This document shows positions 10,664-18,974 of a DNA stretch of 64,000 bases, piece by piece. Origin of the DNA: a virus; IMG/VR virus record IMGVR_UViG_3300026544_000001, positions 60,677-124,676 of that record; one strand, given 5' to 3'. The notes beneath the pieces are model-generated. The model was not told the DNA's origin. It was given only the letters and a program-made list of their open reading frames with translations, and made no database searches. Position 1 is the stretch's first letter; each line of letters begins with the position of its first letter. The position numbers were made by a program, and so were the translations under genes.

Positions 10664-11340
10664 TGAAATTATATAACAACGGAACAGGTAAGATAGAAGA
10701 AGTACCATCTATGATTAGAGTAGATGGTATCAATAGATACTCAAAGAAGATGAGTGAGAGTCAACTAAATCAAGCAGGATACTATAGAGTAACTAGTAGT
10801 CCAGCAATAGATAAGAAATACTATAAAGAAGGTCCAGTAAGTTGGGAGATAGTAGATGGTAAAGCAGTTAAAACAATAGAAAAGATAGAATTACCATTGG
10901 ATAATATAAAGAAAAGAATGTTATCTAGTATAAGTGAATCGTTCAAGAAGTTTGGTGAAAGACCAGTGGTAGATACAGGGCTAGGATATAAAGTAGATGG
11001 TGGGTTAGCTGACCTACAAAGATTCCAAATAGGTGCAGAGTTAGGTATAGAGTTCATAAAAGATATAGATGGTAATACTAACAGTATAGATACTGATGGA
11101 TATGCAATAGTAATACAGAAGATTAAAGAGTATGGTTTAGCTATGTACCAAACTAAGTGGACTAGAGAAGCGGAAGTACAAGCTATAGATAATATAGAAG
11201 ATTGTATAGCTTATGAGAAATTTCCATATGAAGTAGAACAGTTAATAGTGGATGAAAATGGTGATGCTATACTAGATGATGATGGTAATGAACAATATGA
11301 AACAGTAACTAAGTATAAAAATAAATGCACTGAATGGTAG
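10663..11340 (+). CDS. DUF4376-like fibre protein / fibre chaperone
   Basis: 225 residues. The middle (IKKRMLSSISESFKKFGERP, then GLGYKVDGGLADLQRFQIG) and a later stretch (IKEYGLAMYQTKW) match the layout of DUF4376 proteins, which sit next to phage fibre genes and resemble fibre-assembly proteins. An acidic segment near the end (VDENGDAILDDDGNEQYETV) follows. Its stop is TAG, and the next gene follows 10 bases later behind TAGGAGATAG. The assembly or attachment role is inferred from context. Confidence 0.65.
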   Translation: MKLYNNGTGKIEEVPSMIRVDGINRYSKKMSESQLNQAGYYRVTSSPAIDKKYYKEGPVSWEIVDGKAVKTIEKIELPLDNIKKRMLSSISESFKKFGERPVVDTGLGYKVDGGLADLQRFQIGAELGIEFIKDIDGNTNSIDTDGYAIVIQKIKEYGLAMYQTKWTREAEVQAIDNIEDCIAYEKFPYEVEQLIVDENGDAILDDDGNEQYETVTKYKNKCTEW

Positions 11341-11350
11341 GAGATAGATT

Positions 11351-12100
11351 ATGAGCTATAGACGTAAATTATTATATGAATTTAAAACAAAAGATAGCAC
11401 TGGGTTAGACCTTATACCTACGAGTGCTATGGTAGTAGTTATTGACTATAATGGTAAATATACTCAATTTATAAAAACAGGAGCTATAGAAGCTGATACA
11501 ACTATAGAAAATGCTATTTCTGATAATAACTTAGTACGTTTATTAAGTGTTAAAGATGGTGAATTAAGTGAAATCAACTTTACTCAAACTAAGAGTGACA
11601 AGTTAGATAGCACAGACAACCCTCATGGTGTTACTAAAGCTCAAGTAGGATTAGATGCTGTAGACAATACTGCGGATGTAGATAAACCAGTAAGTACAGC
11701 ACAACAAGACGCTTTAGACCTAAAAGTAGATATAGCTAATGTAATAGATGACCTAACTCATACAGATACAGATAAACCATTAAGTGCTAACCAAGGTAAA
11801 ATATTAAATGAAGCTATTGTTACGCTGAACGGTGATGATACTATTTCAGGATCAGTAGATACTAAAGTAAAAGTAGTAAATGATAGAGTAACAGAGTTAA
11901 AAACTACATCTGTATTAGTTGTAGCTACAGAAGATGGAGATCTAGAAGTTACTATAGGTAATACTGATGGTGAGCCATTAACAGTTATGTTAGAAGGATA
12001 TCCATTAGATACAGATGGTTATACTAGAACTGATACTACAGTAACAGTACAAGATGTAAAAGAAAATGAACAAGTATACGTTATAGCTCATAACGGATAA
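11351..12100 (+). CDS. Short fibre protein with YRRK..YEF N-terminal motif
   Basis: 249 residues. The first 40 (SYRRK..YEF, then DYNGKYTQFIK) are shared with the much longer protein at 12209, suggesting a common virion-attachment domain. The middle has typical fibre elements: NPHGVTKAQVGLDAVDNTAD and DKPLSANQGKILNEA. A LNGDD..SGSVDTK segment resembles the repeat unit of the protein at 30057. The C-terminus is a small beta domain. It is probably a short receptor-binding fibre paralogous to the next gene. Confidence 0.7.
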   Translation: MSYRRKLLYEFKTKDSTGLDLIPTSAMVVVIDYNGKYTQFIKTGAIEADTTIENAISDNNLVRLLSVKDGELSEINFTQTKSDKLDSTDNPHGVTKAQVGLDAVDNTADVDKPVSTAQQDALDLKVDIANVIDDLTHTDTDKPLSANQGKILNEAIVTLNGDDTISGSVDTKVKVVNDRVTELKTTSVLVVATEDGDLEVTIGNTDGEPLTVMLEGYPLDTDGYTRTDTTVTVQDVKENEQVYVIAHNG

Positions 12101-12123
12101 GCTAAACCCTTCCTGGGTTCAGC
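12101..12123 (+). terminator. Hairpin after short fibre gene
   Basis: GCT-A-AACCC / GGGTT-C-AGC forms an eight-pair stem with one A/C mismatch and a five-base loop, starting directly after the TAA of the 11351 gene. No T-run follows, so it could be an RNA processing or stabilising element as easily as a terminator. The remaining roughly 80 bases before 12209 contain a small GGGA/TCCC hairpin and the AAGGAG ribosome site. Confidence 0.5.
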
Positions 12124-12208
12124 AATAATCAATCAATAATTAGATACAATACAACCAACTAAGGAAACTTGGAAATAAACTGGGAGATAGTCCCGACAAG
12201 GAGACATG

Positions 12209-15200
12209 ATGGCATATCGTAGAAAACCTATATATGAGTTCGAAGATGAGAACTCAGTAGGATTAGCAAATATACCAAATGGAAGTAAAGTAATAGTTAA
12301 GAACTATGAAGGTAAACCAAAGGAATTCACTAAGAGGGATGATAGTGGAATAATAGGTGCTACAGATACAGTAAAAGCAGTATTAGAAAGTAGTGCTACA
12401 CCAACAGGAGTAACAGAAGCTACAGAAGATAGAGACATGATACTGGATGCACAGTTCAATGGTTATGGGTATACTAAAAGAGTACCAAAGAAAGGTAGAT
12501 GGGAATCAACTGATATACCAAATACGCTTATAGATAAGACTTTAGATCCAATAAGATTTAGTGATGGGTTAATAGAAAGAACTGATGGTACAATAAGATT
12601 GCCTGATGCACCATTTGCTCCTCAACTAGAAACAACATTGACTTTAGACCAAGATGTATTTACAGCAACAGCTAATAAAGGTGAAGTGATACAAGCGGTT
12701 GAGGGTAGTGAGTTGGTTGTTAATGGTACGTTTGATGATGATAGTGCTTGGGCCCTAGGGGCTGATTGGGAAATTACTGATGGTGTACTTAGTTGTACGG
12801 ATTCTACACATGATACCCTCCAGGATATAGGACTACAGTTAGGGGTTAGTTATGTGCTATCGATAAACGTTACCTCATTTACTAAAGGTAGTTTCTACAT
12901 CAAAGAAGGGGCTAGTGGGGCATATGTACTATCGAACATTAAGTCGGTAGGTACCTATACTACAGTATTCACTGCCTCATCTACGGGGGACATACTACTG
13001 AGTATGGGTGGTGAGAGTACCTTTAGCTTAGACAACATCTCAGTCAAAGCTGTACCACAAAGGCTACAAGCACTGGAAGATGTAACAGATGAATTTGTGT
13101 TTAGTGATAAGTTCACTATATATGGTAATGATGAGTTATTAGACTATTCAGTTAATGGAGTAACTACACAAGAGTCACATAAGAGTGGGGATATCATTCA
13201 TGTAGGTAATGGTGCTGAGTTGGTGACAGGTGATAGTGCCACATTCACTGATGGTATAGGTGACTGGGAATTATTATCAGGTGATGCTATGACTCACGAT
13301 GATACAGCTAAAGTAGGTGTACTTGCGGCAGATACTTCTGTAACCCTCAAAGCCATCCCTGGTAAGGACCAAATTGATGTGGGATTTGGTTATATAGTGT
13401 CATTCACTCTAGGAAATATGACTAACCAGAGTGTGCAGTTATTTGCAGATGGGTCTGTTTCAAAGACTGTTACTACTAATGGAGTGCACACAGTAGCTAC
13501 CCATACCAATAATAATAGTAACATCTATATAATAGTAACAGCAGGTGATGCAGGGGCTACAGTAGACAACATCTCAGTAACACCAATAGAACAAACATAT
13601 CAAGCTTTAACAGATACAACAGCAGGTGATAAACTGAACACATCTAAATTCCAAAAGATAGATTATATCACTAGAACAGATGTTATACTACTTACTAAAA
13701 CTGGTTACAAAACATTCAAAGGTACACATTCGTTCGCTCCTCAAACAAGTAACAAAGAGATAGCTGAAGCATATGGGTTTAGTTGGAATAAAGGATTGAG
13801 TCAAGCTAGTAACTTAGAGGTTATTAATAGTAATGGTGAGTTAGAAGTAATAAGTGGTGAAGTTATTGTGAGTGGGTTAGTGTCGAGACTTGGAAATTAT
13901 GCATACCATCCAGTCTTTGGGGTTACTGGTGGGACACTTACATATGCTGAAAAATTAGATGGTAGTGGTGATAAAGATAATAGATATTGGTATAATACTT
14001 CATTAGTTAATACTGCTGAATCTATTTATGACTCAATATTATATACGGATACATATGCTAATCCAAGTATTGTAAATGGATTAAATAATGGTAGACCAGA
14101 CAGCAAATTCTACGACAAAATTTACTTCGATGGATTAGGTGGTATTAGATCAAAACTACCATATGCAATCAAACCAAATCTTACTGACTTACTAAAAGAG
14201 CAAGAGCAGTTACTGATAGGTGTTGATGATGATGCTGAGAGTAGTGGGGTGGAGTGTCTTGCCGTGGGTGATCTTGTTTACTCAGGAAACTATAATGATA
14301 TTAATTGCTCAGGACTGTATGTTGCTATTGGTGTTGATGATTATATAGTCGTATTAAACAAAAACTATATGTATTTCCCAGAAGGTACAATTATAGAATT
14401 TTCTAATATCAACGGTAAAGCCATACTTATTGCCAAAGCAAATGGAAGACTTAAGCGATTATATACATCTTCTGAATCTGGTGATTATGGTTTGCCTTGG
14501 GTAGGAAATACAAACCTTGGCAATACTAGTAAAATCACAAAAACAAACAAAGCACTCACAACAGCTGGAACAAATTTAACTATAGATTGTATAGGTGACC
14601 CATCACGTTATAAATCAATAGATACCACAACAGCACTACAGTCAGATTCAACAGATTCAGGTACAGAACTTAGACAAAATGCTCTAGTATGGGATATAGA
14701 CAATTCTAAGATGTATCAATACTTAGATACTGACGATAGGGATAATGTAGATATGACTGCTGAAGATTTTACTGATACAGCTAAGTATGAGTATGTTATA
14801 GGTAGGTATCCAAATTCGTGGATGAATAGACTAGATAGAGGATTGAGTTTAGGGTTTAATCCGTTGTTGATTTCGGATACTGGTGGCAACCTAATACCAG
14901 ATGGTATAAAAGATGATTTCAAATTAAGCACTAAAACAGTAGATATCTATGATGCGGTATATACAGATACTAGCGGTCTTACTTTTTCTAATACAGTAGT
15001 TGCGGGTAGCAATATTCAAAACACTATAGCATGGTCTAATTTAAGCCCTAAGCGAGTTGCAATTATACCTTACACCTCACTAAACCAACCACTACAACAA
15101 TCAACACCAAAACCTATAATAGTACCACCTACAAAGGTTATAGCAAACAGTAGTCACTCTTGGTATCAAGGTGGAGGATTAACTAACTGCGTAACTGGTA

Positions 15201-15982
15201 AAGTAGCTACAAATGATGGTAAAGGATTAGTGAGTAAAGTGGTTGAGGATTGTGAGGTGGGTATGTACACATATAAAGTATCTGATATTAAAAATGGTAC
15301 TGATTATACATTGATTCCTGGTGATATCCTACTAATAGATGTACCAATATCAGAAGTTAGTAATAGTAATACACCCTCTAGTATATACAAAGAATGGGTA
15401 TATGGTGATACTTATACTGTTAACTGGTTGTATATACAAAGTACTCAATGGGAGAATAGTATCTTATGGAAAAACGTGTCAACACCACAGCACGACACAA
15501 TCAACCTATCATCTTCAAACTCACCAGCTTCTAAGTCGTTAATATCACTTGGATTAGATGGTGATGAGTATGTTGTTCAGGTTATGGGTGAGGAGATGGT
15601 TTGGGATTTTGATGCTGATAGTGGAGGTGACGTGTTAGCTCTAGCTATTGACACGGATACGCTACTTACTACTGGTAAACTATTTATGGCGACCGGTTTT
15701 GACAACGCTGAGTTCAATAATAGAGTATTCAAATACCTTAATACAGATAATACTGTAAACTGGGATGCGGGGGAATGGGCTGATTACCACATAGCCGTTG
15801 ATGGTACAATCAAGCACTTTACAGGGAGTGACTACCCTGAATTTGAGCTATGGGATGGAAACGGATTTGGAGAATCAAGTCAATTCGAACAACTCACATC
15901 AGGTACGCGACTTGACGACAACGGAAACACAGTAAGAACATATTGTGGAATTAAAAGAACCGGAATAATGGTAGGAGAATAA
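12209..15982 (+). CDS. Large mosaic tail fibre with carbohydrate-binding-like modules
   Basis: About 1257 residues. ATG at 12209 is preferred over 12206: it lies five bases from GGAG, and it aligns MAYRRK with MSYRRK of the upstream paralogue. Residues about 165-285 and 333-461 are two jelly-roll modules, each opening with E-L-V and closing with DNISV. This pattern is common to CBM-like domains in phage fibres. Around residue 834 the gene carries a 58-bp stretch identical to part of the tail gene at 50170. The C-terminal half contains probable receptor-binding domains I cannot name. The CBM-like modules look visibly richer in G+C than their surroundings. Confidence 0.75.
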   Translation: MAYRRKPIYEFEDENSVGLANIPNGSKVIVKNYEGKPKEFTKRDDSGIIGATDTVKAVLESSATPTGVTEATEDRDMILDAQFNGYGYTKRVPKKGRWESTDIPNTLIDKTLDPIRFSDGLIERTDGTIRLPDAPFAPQLETTLTLDQDVFTATANKGEVIQAVEGSELVVNGTFDDDSAWALGADWEITDGVLSCTDSTHDTLQDIGLQLGVSYVLSINVTSFTKGSFYIKEGASGAYVLSNIKSVGTYTTVFTASSTGDILLSMGGESTFSLDNISVKAVPQRLQALEDVTDEFVFSDKFTIYGNDELLDYSVNGVTTQESHKSGDIIHVGNGAELVTGDSATFTDGIGDWELLSGDAMTHDDTAKVGVLAADTSVTLKAIPGKDQIDVGFGYIVSFTLGNMTNQSVQLFADGSVSKTVTTNGVHTVATHTNNNSNIYIIVTAGDAGATVDNISVTPIEQTYQALTDTTAGDKLNTSKFQKIDYITRTDVILLTKTGYKTFKGTHSFAPQTSNKEIAEAYGFSWNKGLSQASNLEVINSNGELEVISGEVIVSGLVSRLGNYAYHPVFGVTGGTLTYAEKLDGSGDKDNRYWYNTSLVNTAESIYDSILYTDTYANPSIVNGLNNGRPDSKFYDKIYFDGLGGIRSKLPYAIKPNLTDLLKEQEQLLIGVDDDAESSGVECLAVGDLVYSGNYNDINCSGLYVAIGVDDYIVVLNKNYMYFPEGTIIEFSNINGKAILIAKANGRLKRLYTSSESGDYGLPWVGNTNLGNTSKITKTNKALTTAGTNLTIDCIGDPSRYKSIDTTTALQSDSTDSGTELRQNALVWDIDNSKMYQYLDTDDRDNVDMTAEDFTDTAKYEYVIGRYPNSWMNRLDRGLSLGFNPLLISDTGGNLIPDGIKDDFKLSTKTVDIYDAVYTDTSGLTFSNTVVAGSNIQNTIAWSNLSPKRVAIIPYTSLNQPLQQSTPKPIIVPPTKVIANSSHSWYQGGGLTNCVTGKVATNDGKGLVSKVVEDCEVGMYTYKVSDIKNGTDYTLIPGDILLIDVPISEVSNSNTPSSIYKEWVYGDTYTVNWLYIQSTQWENSILWKNVSTPQHDTINLSSSNSPASKSLISLGLDGDEYVVQVMGEEMVWDFDADSGGDVLALAIDTDTLLTTGKLFMATGFDNAEFNNRVFKYLNTDNTVNWDAGEWADYHIAVDGTIKHFTGSDYPEFELWDGNGFGESSQFEQLTSGTRLDDNGNTVRTYCGIKRTGIMVGE
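14711..14768 (+). repeat. 58-bp exact repeat, copy 1 (other copy at 51559)
   Basis: Base-for-base identical to 51559-51616, in the same reading frame and encoding YQYLDTDDRDNVDMTAED in both. The flanking protein sequence is also related (LRQ..LV upstream), but the flanking DNA has diverged, so the identity marks a shared module under recent recombination or gene conversion. Confidence 0.9.
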
Positions 15983-15983
15983 G

Positions 15984-16754
15984 ATGACACAAATAACAAG
16001 AGTAATCAATAAGGGTAACCTGAAGGCAGCTGAGAAGCTTCTAAAGGTTGAGCTAGAGAAGCAAAACAGAACTAAGTTCAATAAGGAACTAAGAGAGGCA
16101 TATGAGTTAGCAGTACCCCAAACAAGAGTAGCTAACGATGAAGAGAAAGAGGCACAGTATGCTGATTACACTGAGATGTGTGAAGCAGCTGGAATTGAAG
16201 CAGAGATAGCTGCAGAGGACTATGAGTACTCAGAAGTAACTACAGAGCTAGATGAGGACTACATACCATACAGCACTTGGTCAACAGCTAAGGTACAGAG
16301 AGAGATGACAACTGAAGAAGAGGATAGCTACTACGAAGCTGATGAGTCAGAAGATAAACCAGCTAGAGCAGACTACGAGTTCCCAACAGTAGATACAGAA
16401 GAGCTAGTACACCCATATACAGGATTAACTACTGATGAACTAGAAGCTGGAGTAGTGGGGTATGGTCCACTAGCAGCTAAGAAGAAAGAACTAGAACTAG
16501 CTAAGGTAAATAAACAAGCTGAAGCCCTGTTAACTGAGTATCCTCAATATGAGAGAGATAGTTGGGATATACAAGAAGCAGAGGCGATAGCATACAAGGC
16601 TGATGATACAGCTAGTACTCCATTAATAGATGGAATAGTTGCAGCTAGAGGGTGTGACAAGTCTGAACTAGTAGATAAGATACTAGAGAAAGCTGGCTTG
16701 TTCAAACAAGCAATAGGTTATACTATAGGTCAAAGACAGGTGGTAGCAGGGTGA
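15984..16754 (+). CDS. Tail-fibre assembly protein-like (Tfa/DUF4376 type C-terminus)
   Basis: 256 residues. The last 70 or so (SWDIQEAEA.AYKADD..TPLIDGIVAARG, then ELVDKILEKAGLFKQAIGY and IGQRQ) match the C-terminal domain of phage fibre-assembly proteins that chaperone trimerisation. The N-terminus is helical and highly charged; the middle is acidic and Tyr/Glu-rich. It starts two bases after the stop of the large fibre, fitting a dedicated chaperone. Codon use is noticeably less AT-rich than in nearby genes, suggesting separate acquisition together with the fibre tip. Confidence 0.7.
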   Translation: MTQITRVINKGNLKAAEKLLKVELEKQNRTKFNKELREAYELAVPQTRVANDEEKEAQYADYTEMCEAAGIEAEIAAEDYEYSEVTTELDEDYIPYSTWSTAKVQREMTTEEEDSYYEADESEDKPARADYEFPTVDTEELVHPYTGLTTDELEAGVVGYGPLAAKKKELELAKVNKQAEALLTEYPQYERDSWDIQEAEAIAYKADDTASTPLIDGIVAARGCDKSELVDKILEKAGLFKQAIGYTIGQRQVVAG

Positions 16755-17002
16755 TAGAATATATACTAGCTAAATTAAATATAGGTTTAAATGATAAAGT
16801 AATGCATGCTATGTATGGAACTATCATTTATTTAATGTTATTGTTAGTTATTTCACCTCTACAAGCATTAATAGGTATAACCATCATAGCAGTAGGTAAG
16901 GAAGTATATGACTACTTCAATAGTAGTATACATACACCAGATATGTATGATGCATTAGCTACAATAGTTGTACCATTGGTGCTAACAATTATTATAATAT
17001 AA
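16751..17002 (+). CDS. Small membrane protein
   Basis: 83 residues with about three hydrophobic segments (roughly 20-38, 38-48 and 66-83). Polar motifs DKVMHAMYG and GKEVYDYF lie between them, and DMYDALAT comes before the last. The ATG overlaps the TGA of the fibre chaperone (GTGATAG context). Phage inner-membrane proteins of this shape exist, and a holin or host-membrane role is possible, but I do not recognise the family with confidence. Confidence 0.6.
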   Translation: MIEYILAKLNIGLNDKVMHAMYGTIIYLMLLLVISPLQALIGITIIAVGKEVYDYFNSSIHTPDMYDALATIVVPLVLTIIII

Positions 17003-17013
17003 AAGGATAAGAC

Positions 17014-17238
17014 ATGGGTTTTTGGCATGACATAGAAGAGAGTTTCAGTTTAAAGAGTGAGTTAAAAGATATACTAGCTAAGACTAGTACAGATACAATA
17101 GATGAAGATTATAATACATTTATATCTATGATGTATAGTGCTGGATTAACAGAAGGTACAGCTAATAACATATTAGAAGATGTAAATAAGACATTCATAG
17201 CTAAGGCAGAGGAATTAGGTTGTGTCTTCCCGAAGTAG
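17014..17238 (+). CDS. Small hypothetical protein
   Basis: 74 residues, acidic and mostly helical, preceded by AAAAGGATAAGAC. There are no membrane segments or recognised motif. Its 3' end overlaps the GTG start of the HNH gene by 17 bases, so the two are probably co-translated. Function unknown. Confidence 0.6.
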   Translation: MGFWHDIEESFSLKSELKDILAKTSTDTIDEDYNTFISMMYSAGLTEGTANNILEDVNKTFIAKAEELGCVFPK

Positions 17239-17527
17239 AGATAGAGAGTACAGACAGTGGAGAGCTGCAGTAATACGTAGAGATAAAAGATGTGCGATAT
17301 GTGGTAGTAGAGCAGGTAGAACTGCTCATCACATAGACTGCTGGAGCTATCATCCTGATAAAAGATATGATGTAGATAACGGGGTTACACTATGTTCACA
17401 TCACCATGTTCTATTCCACTGTAGCTATAAGAATAGTTATAGAGAGGAGTGTACAAGAAAAGACTATGATAACTTCATAGAACTACTAACTAAAGAAAAA
17501 CTATATAATAACTTACTACAACAATAG
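17222..17527 (+). CDS. HNH endonuclease
   Basis: 101 residues from a GTG start. C24-x2-C27, the H36-H37 pair, N53 and the H60-H62 cluster give the beta-beta-alpha-metal HNH layout (RDKRCAICG, TAHHID, VDNGVTLCSHHH). It could be a homing nuclease or a packaging-associated nuclease. No terminase is visible next to it, so homing or an accessory role is more likely. A strong hairpin follows about 35 bases downstream. Confidence 0.8.
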   Translation: MSSRSRDREYRQWRAAVIRRDKRCAICGSRAGRTAHHIDCWSYHPDKRYDVDNGVTLCSHHHVLFHCSYKNSYREECTRKDYDNFIELLTKEKLYNNLLQQ

Positions 17528-17561
17528 CGATAGTCGAACAGGCCCGCAAAGTGAGGCAAAT

Positions 17562-17584
17562 AGGATGACTAAAGTAGTCATCTT
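17562..17584 (+). terminator. Hairpin after HNH gene
   Basis: GATGACTA / TAGTCATC forms a perfect 8-bp stem with an AAG loop, extendable by one wobble and one A-T pair, followed by TTCT. It closes the gene block that ends with the HNH gene and precedes the AT-rich repeat region. Confidence 0.55.
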
Positions 17585-17594
17585 CTAGTATACC

Positions 17595-17775
17595 AAATAG
17601 TTAAATAGTTCAGTGTTTAAAGTAGATTCATATTAAATAGTTGTTAAATATTACTGCTGACGTTAAATAGTTTAGTATTTAAGGGACTATTTAGACTATT
17701 TGGTTTTATCTCTAACTATTTAACAACTATTTGATTTTTATTTCCCTTATTTACTTAACTATTTAAACTATTTAA
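17595..17775. repeat. Inverted array of TTAAATAGTT-type repeats; candidate origin
   Basis: The left half carries direct copies of (TT)AAATAGTT at 17595, 17601, 17633 and 17663. The right half carries the reverse complement AACTATTT(AA) at 17714, 17725, 17757 and 17766, plus partial ACTATTT copies at 17686 and 17695. The whole roughly 330-base gene-free region (17528-17859) is extremely AT-rich. Clustered repeats of a 10-mer in opposed orientation next to a RepA-like ATPase gene resemble an iteron origin or a large regulatory region. Origin function is inference. Confidence 0.6.
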
Positions 17776-17789
17776 TAAATTGTATATGC

Positions 17790-17832
17790 ATACATATGTA
17801 TAAGGTACATATAAGTATACATATGTTATAAT
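17790..17832 (+). promoter_or_regulatory. Extended -10 promoter with twin palindromic operators
   Basis: ATACATATGT occurs at 17790-17799 and 17817-17826, each containing the palindrome ACATATGT, 27 bp apart. The second directly abuts TGTTATAAT: an extended -10 with TATAAT at 17827-17832. No good -35 is visible. The promoter would drive the small DNA-binding-like protein at 17860 and the ATPase at 18015. Repressor binding to the palindromes would block it. Confidence 0.6.
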
Positions 17833-17859
17833 ACAACATAACAAATTAAGGAGTTTAAT

Positions 17860-18012
17860 ATGGAACAAGGTAAGAAGAAGGTATTATGGTTTAATGATTC
17901 ACAGTTAGAATTATTAGAAATGATAAAAGAAATAACAAATGAATCTAATAGTCTAATAGTTAGAAAAAGTATGTCATTATATTATGATACTATAAAAAAT
18001 AAAAAGAAGTAG
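17860..18012 (+). CDS. Small putative DNA-binding regulator
   Basis: 50 residues, beginning MEQGKKKVLWFNDSQLELLE and ending in a basic KNKKK tail. The ribosome site is AAGGAG. A beta-strand followed by two helices is compatible with a ribbon-helix-helix fold, but the sequence is too short and divergent for a firm call. It sits directly behind an extended -10 promoter flanked by twin palindromes, so autoregulation is plausible. It ends two bases before the ATPase start. Confidence 0.6.
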   Translation: MEQGKKKVLWFNDSQLELLEMIKEITNESNSLIVRKSMSLYYDTIKNKKK

Positions 18013-18014
18013 CC

Positions 18015-18974
18015 ATGATGAATGACCTAACTACATTAGTAGAGGATAAATTAGAAGTAATAACATTAGACTACCTAGAGTCTTTAGGAGATATAGAAAT
18101 GTTAACAAATTTAGTACCTGATGGAATGTTAACTTGCATACATTCAGTAGGTGGACAAGGTAAAAGTACACTAATAGCTGCACATGTTGATACTATACTA
18201 AAAAGTAACAATAGTATAAAAGAAGCTATATGGTTAGATTATGATGCTGCTGTAAGACGTAATACTACATTATTTAAAACATTATTAACAGAACATAAGG
18301 AAAATATTAAAGTAGTTCCTGTATATACAGAAAACAGTATGAACAAACTAGATACTTATTTAAGTAAAAAAGATTTACACAGTACTGTTATTGTAGTAGA
18401 TGCTTTACAAGGTATGTGTAATAGAATGTCAGCAGATATCAATAAAGCTACGGATATGGGAACTGTTATGGATAAACTACGTGGTTACTGTGATAATGGT
18501 GCTACAGTTATTGTAATACATCATAGTAATAAACAGGATAAAGAAGGTTGGTCTAATTTTAGAGGTAGTGCAGTTATACAGGATTCTGTAGATAACCTAT
18601 ACCAACTAAGACAAGTTAAAAGAACAAATAATAAACTAACTGTTGAAGTTGATATATCACCAAAGTTTAGCTTCTCACTAGATGAATCAGGTGATATCAT
18701 AAAGGAGTATACTATAGCTAAAGATTTAAGCTATAATGGATCTTATAAACCTTGTAAATGGACAGACAACCAAATACAATTAGCTAAAGCTATAGTAACA
18801 AATTCAGAGATGACATCATTACTTAAAGCAGAAATAGAAGTTAAATCTAAATTGAAATTTGGATTAAATAAAACAAAAGAATTGATTAAGTATATGCTTG
18901 AAACTAAAATAATAGATAAAGTAAAAGTAGATACTAATAGATATATTTACATACTACCAGGAGAAATAGCATGA
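18015..18974 (+). CDS. RepA-like RecA-fold ATPase/helicase
   Basis: 319 residues. Walker A is GGQGKST at residues 46-52. Walker B is VIVVDA (Asp129). VIVIHHSN at about 165-172 is the sensor strand, and FRGSAVIQDSVDNLYQL is typical of RepA/AAA_25 plasmid and phage ATPases. The C-terminal 90 or so residues are basic and helical, possibly a winged-helix DNA-binding tail. It follows the repeat array, suggesting an initiator or replicative helicase-loader role. ATG at 18015 and 18018 are both possible starts. Confidence 0.75.
   Translation: MMNDLTTLVEDKLEVITLDYLESLGDIEMLTNLVPDGMLTCIHSVGGQGKSTLIAAHVDTILKSNNSIKEAIWLDYDAAVRRNTTLFKTLLTEHKENIKVVPVYTENSMNKLDTYLSKKDLHSTVIVVDALQGMCNRMSADINKATDMGTVMDKLRGYCDNGATVIVIHHSNKQDKEGWSNFRGSAVIQDSVDNLYQLRQVKRTNNKLTVEVDISPKFSFSLDESGDIIKEYTIAKDLSYNGSYKPCKWTDNQIQLAKAIVTNSEMTSLLKAEIEVKSKLKFGLNKTKELIKYMLETKIIDKVKVDTNRYIYILPGEIA

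Noticed and set aside
12120-12208. Group I intron remnant (GAGATAGTCCCGA resembles the intron S element)
   Set aside because: No matching P/Q/R elements are visible, and the flanking sequences are two separate genes each with its own start and stop.
16751-17002. Firm holin call for the 83-residue membrane protein
   Set aside because: The three-segment profile is compatible, but it is far from the endolysin and the motifs do not match a holin family I know.
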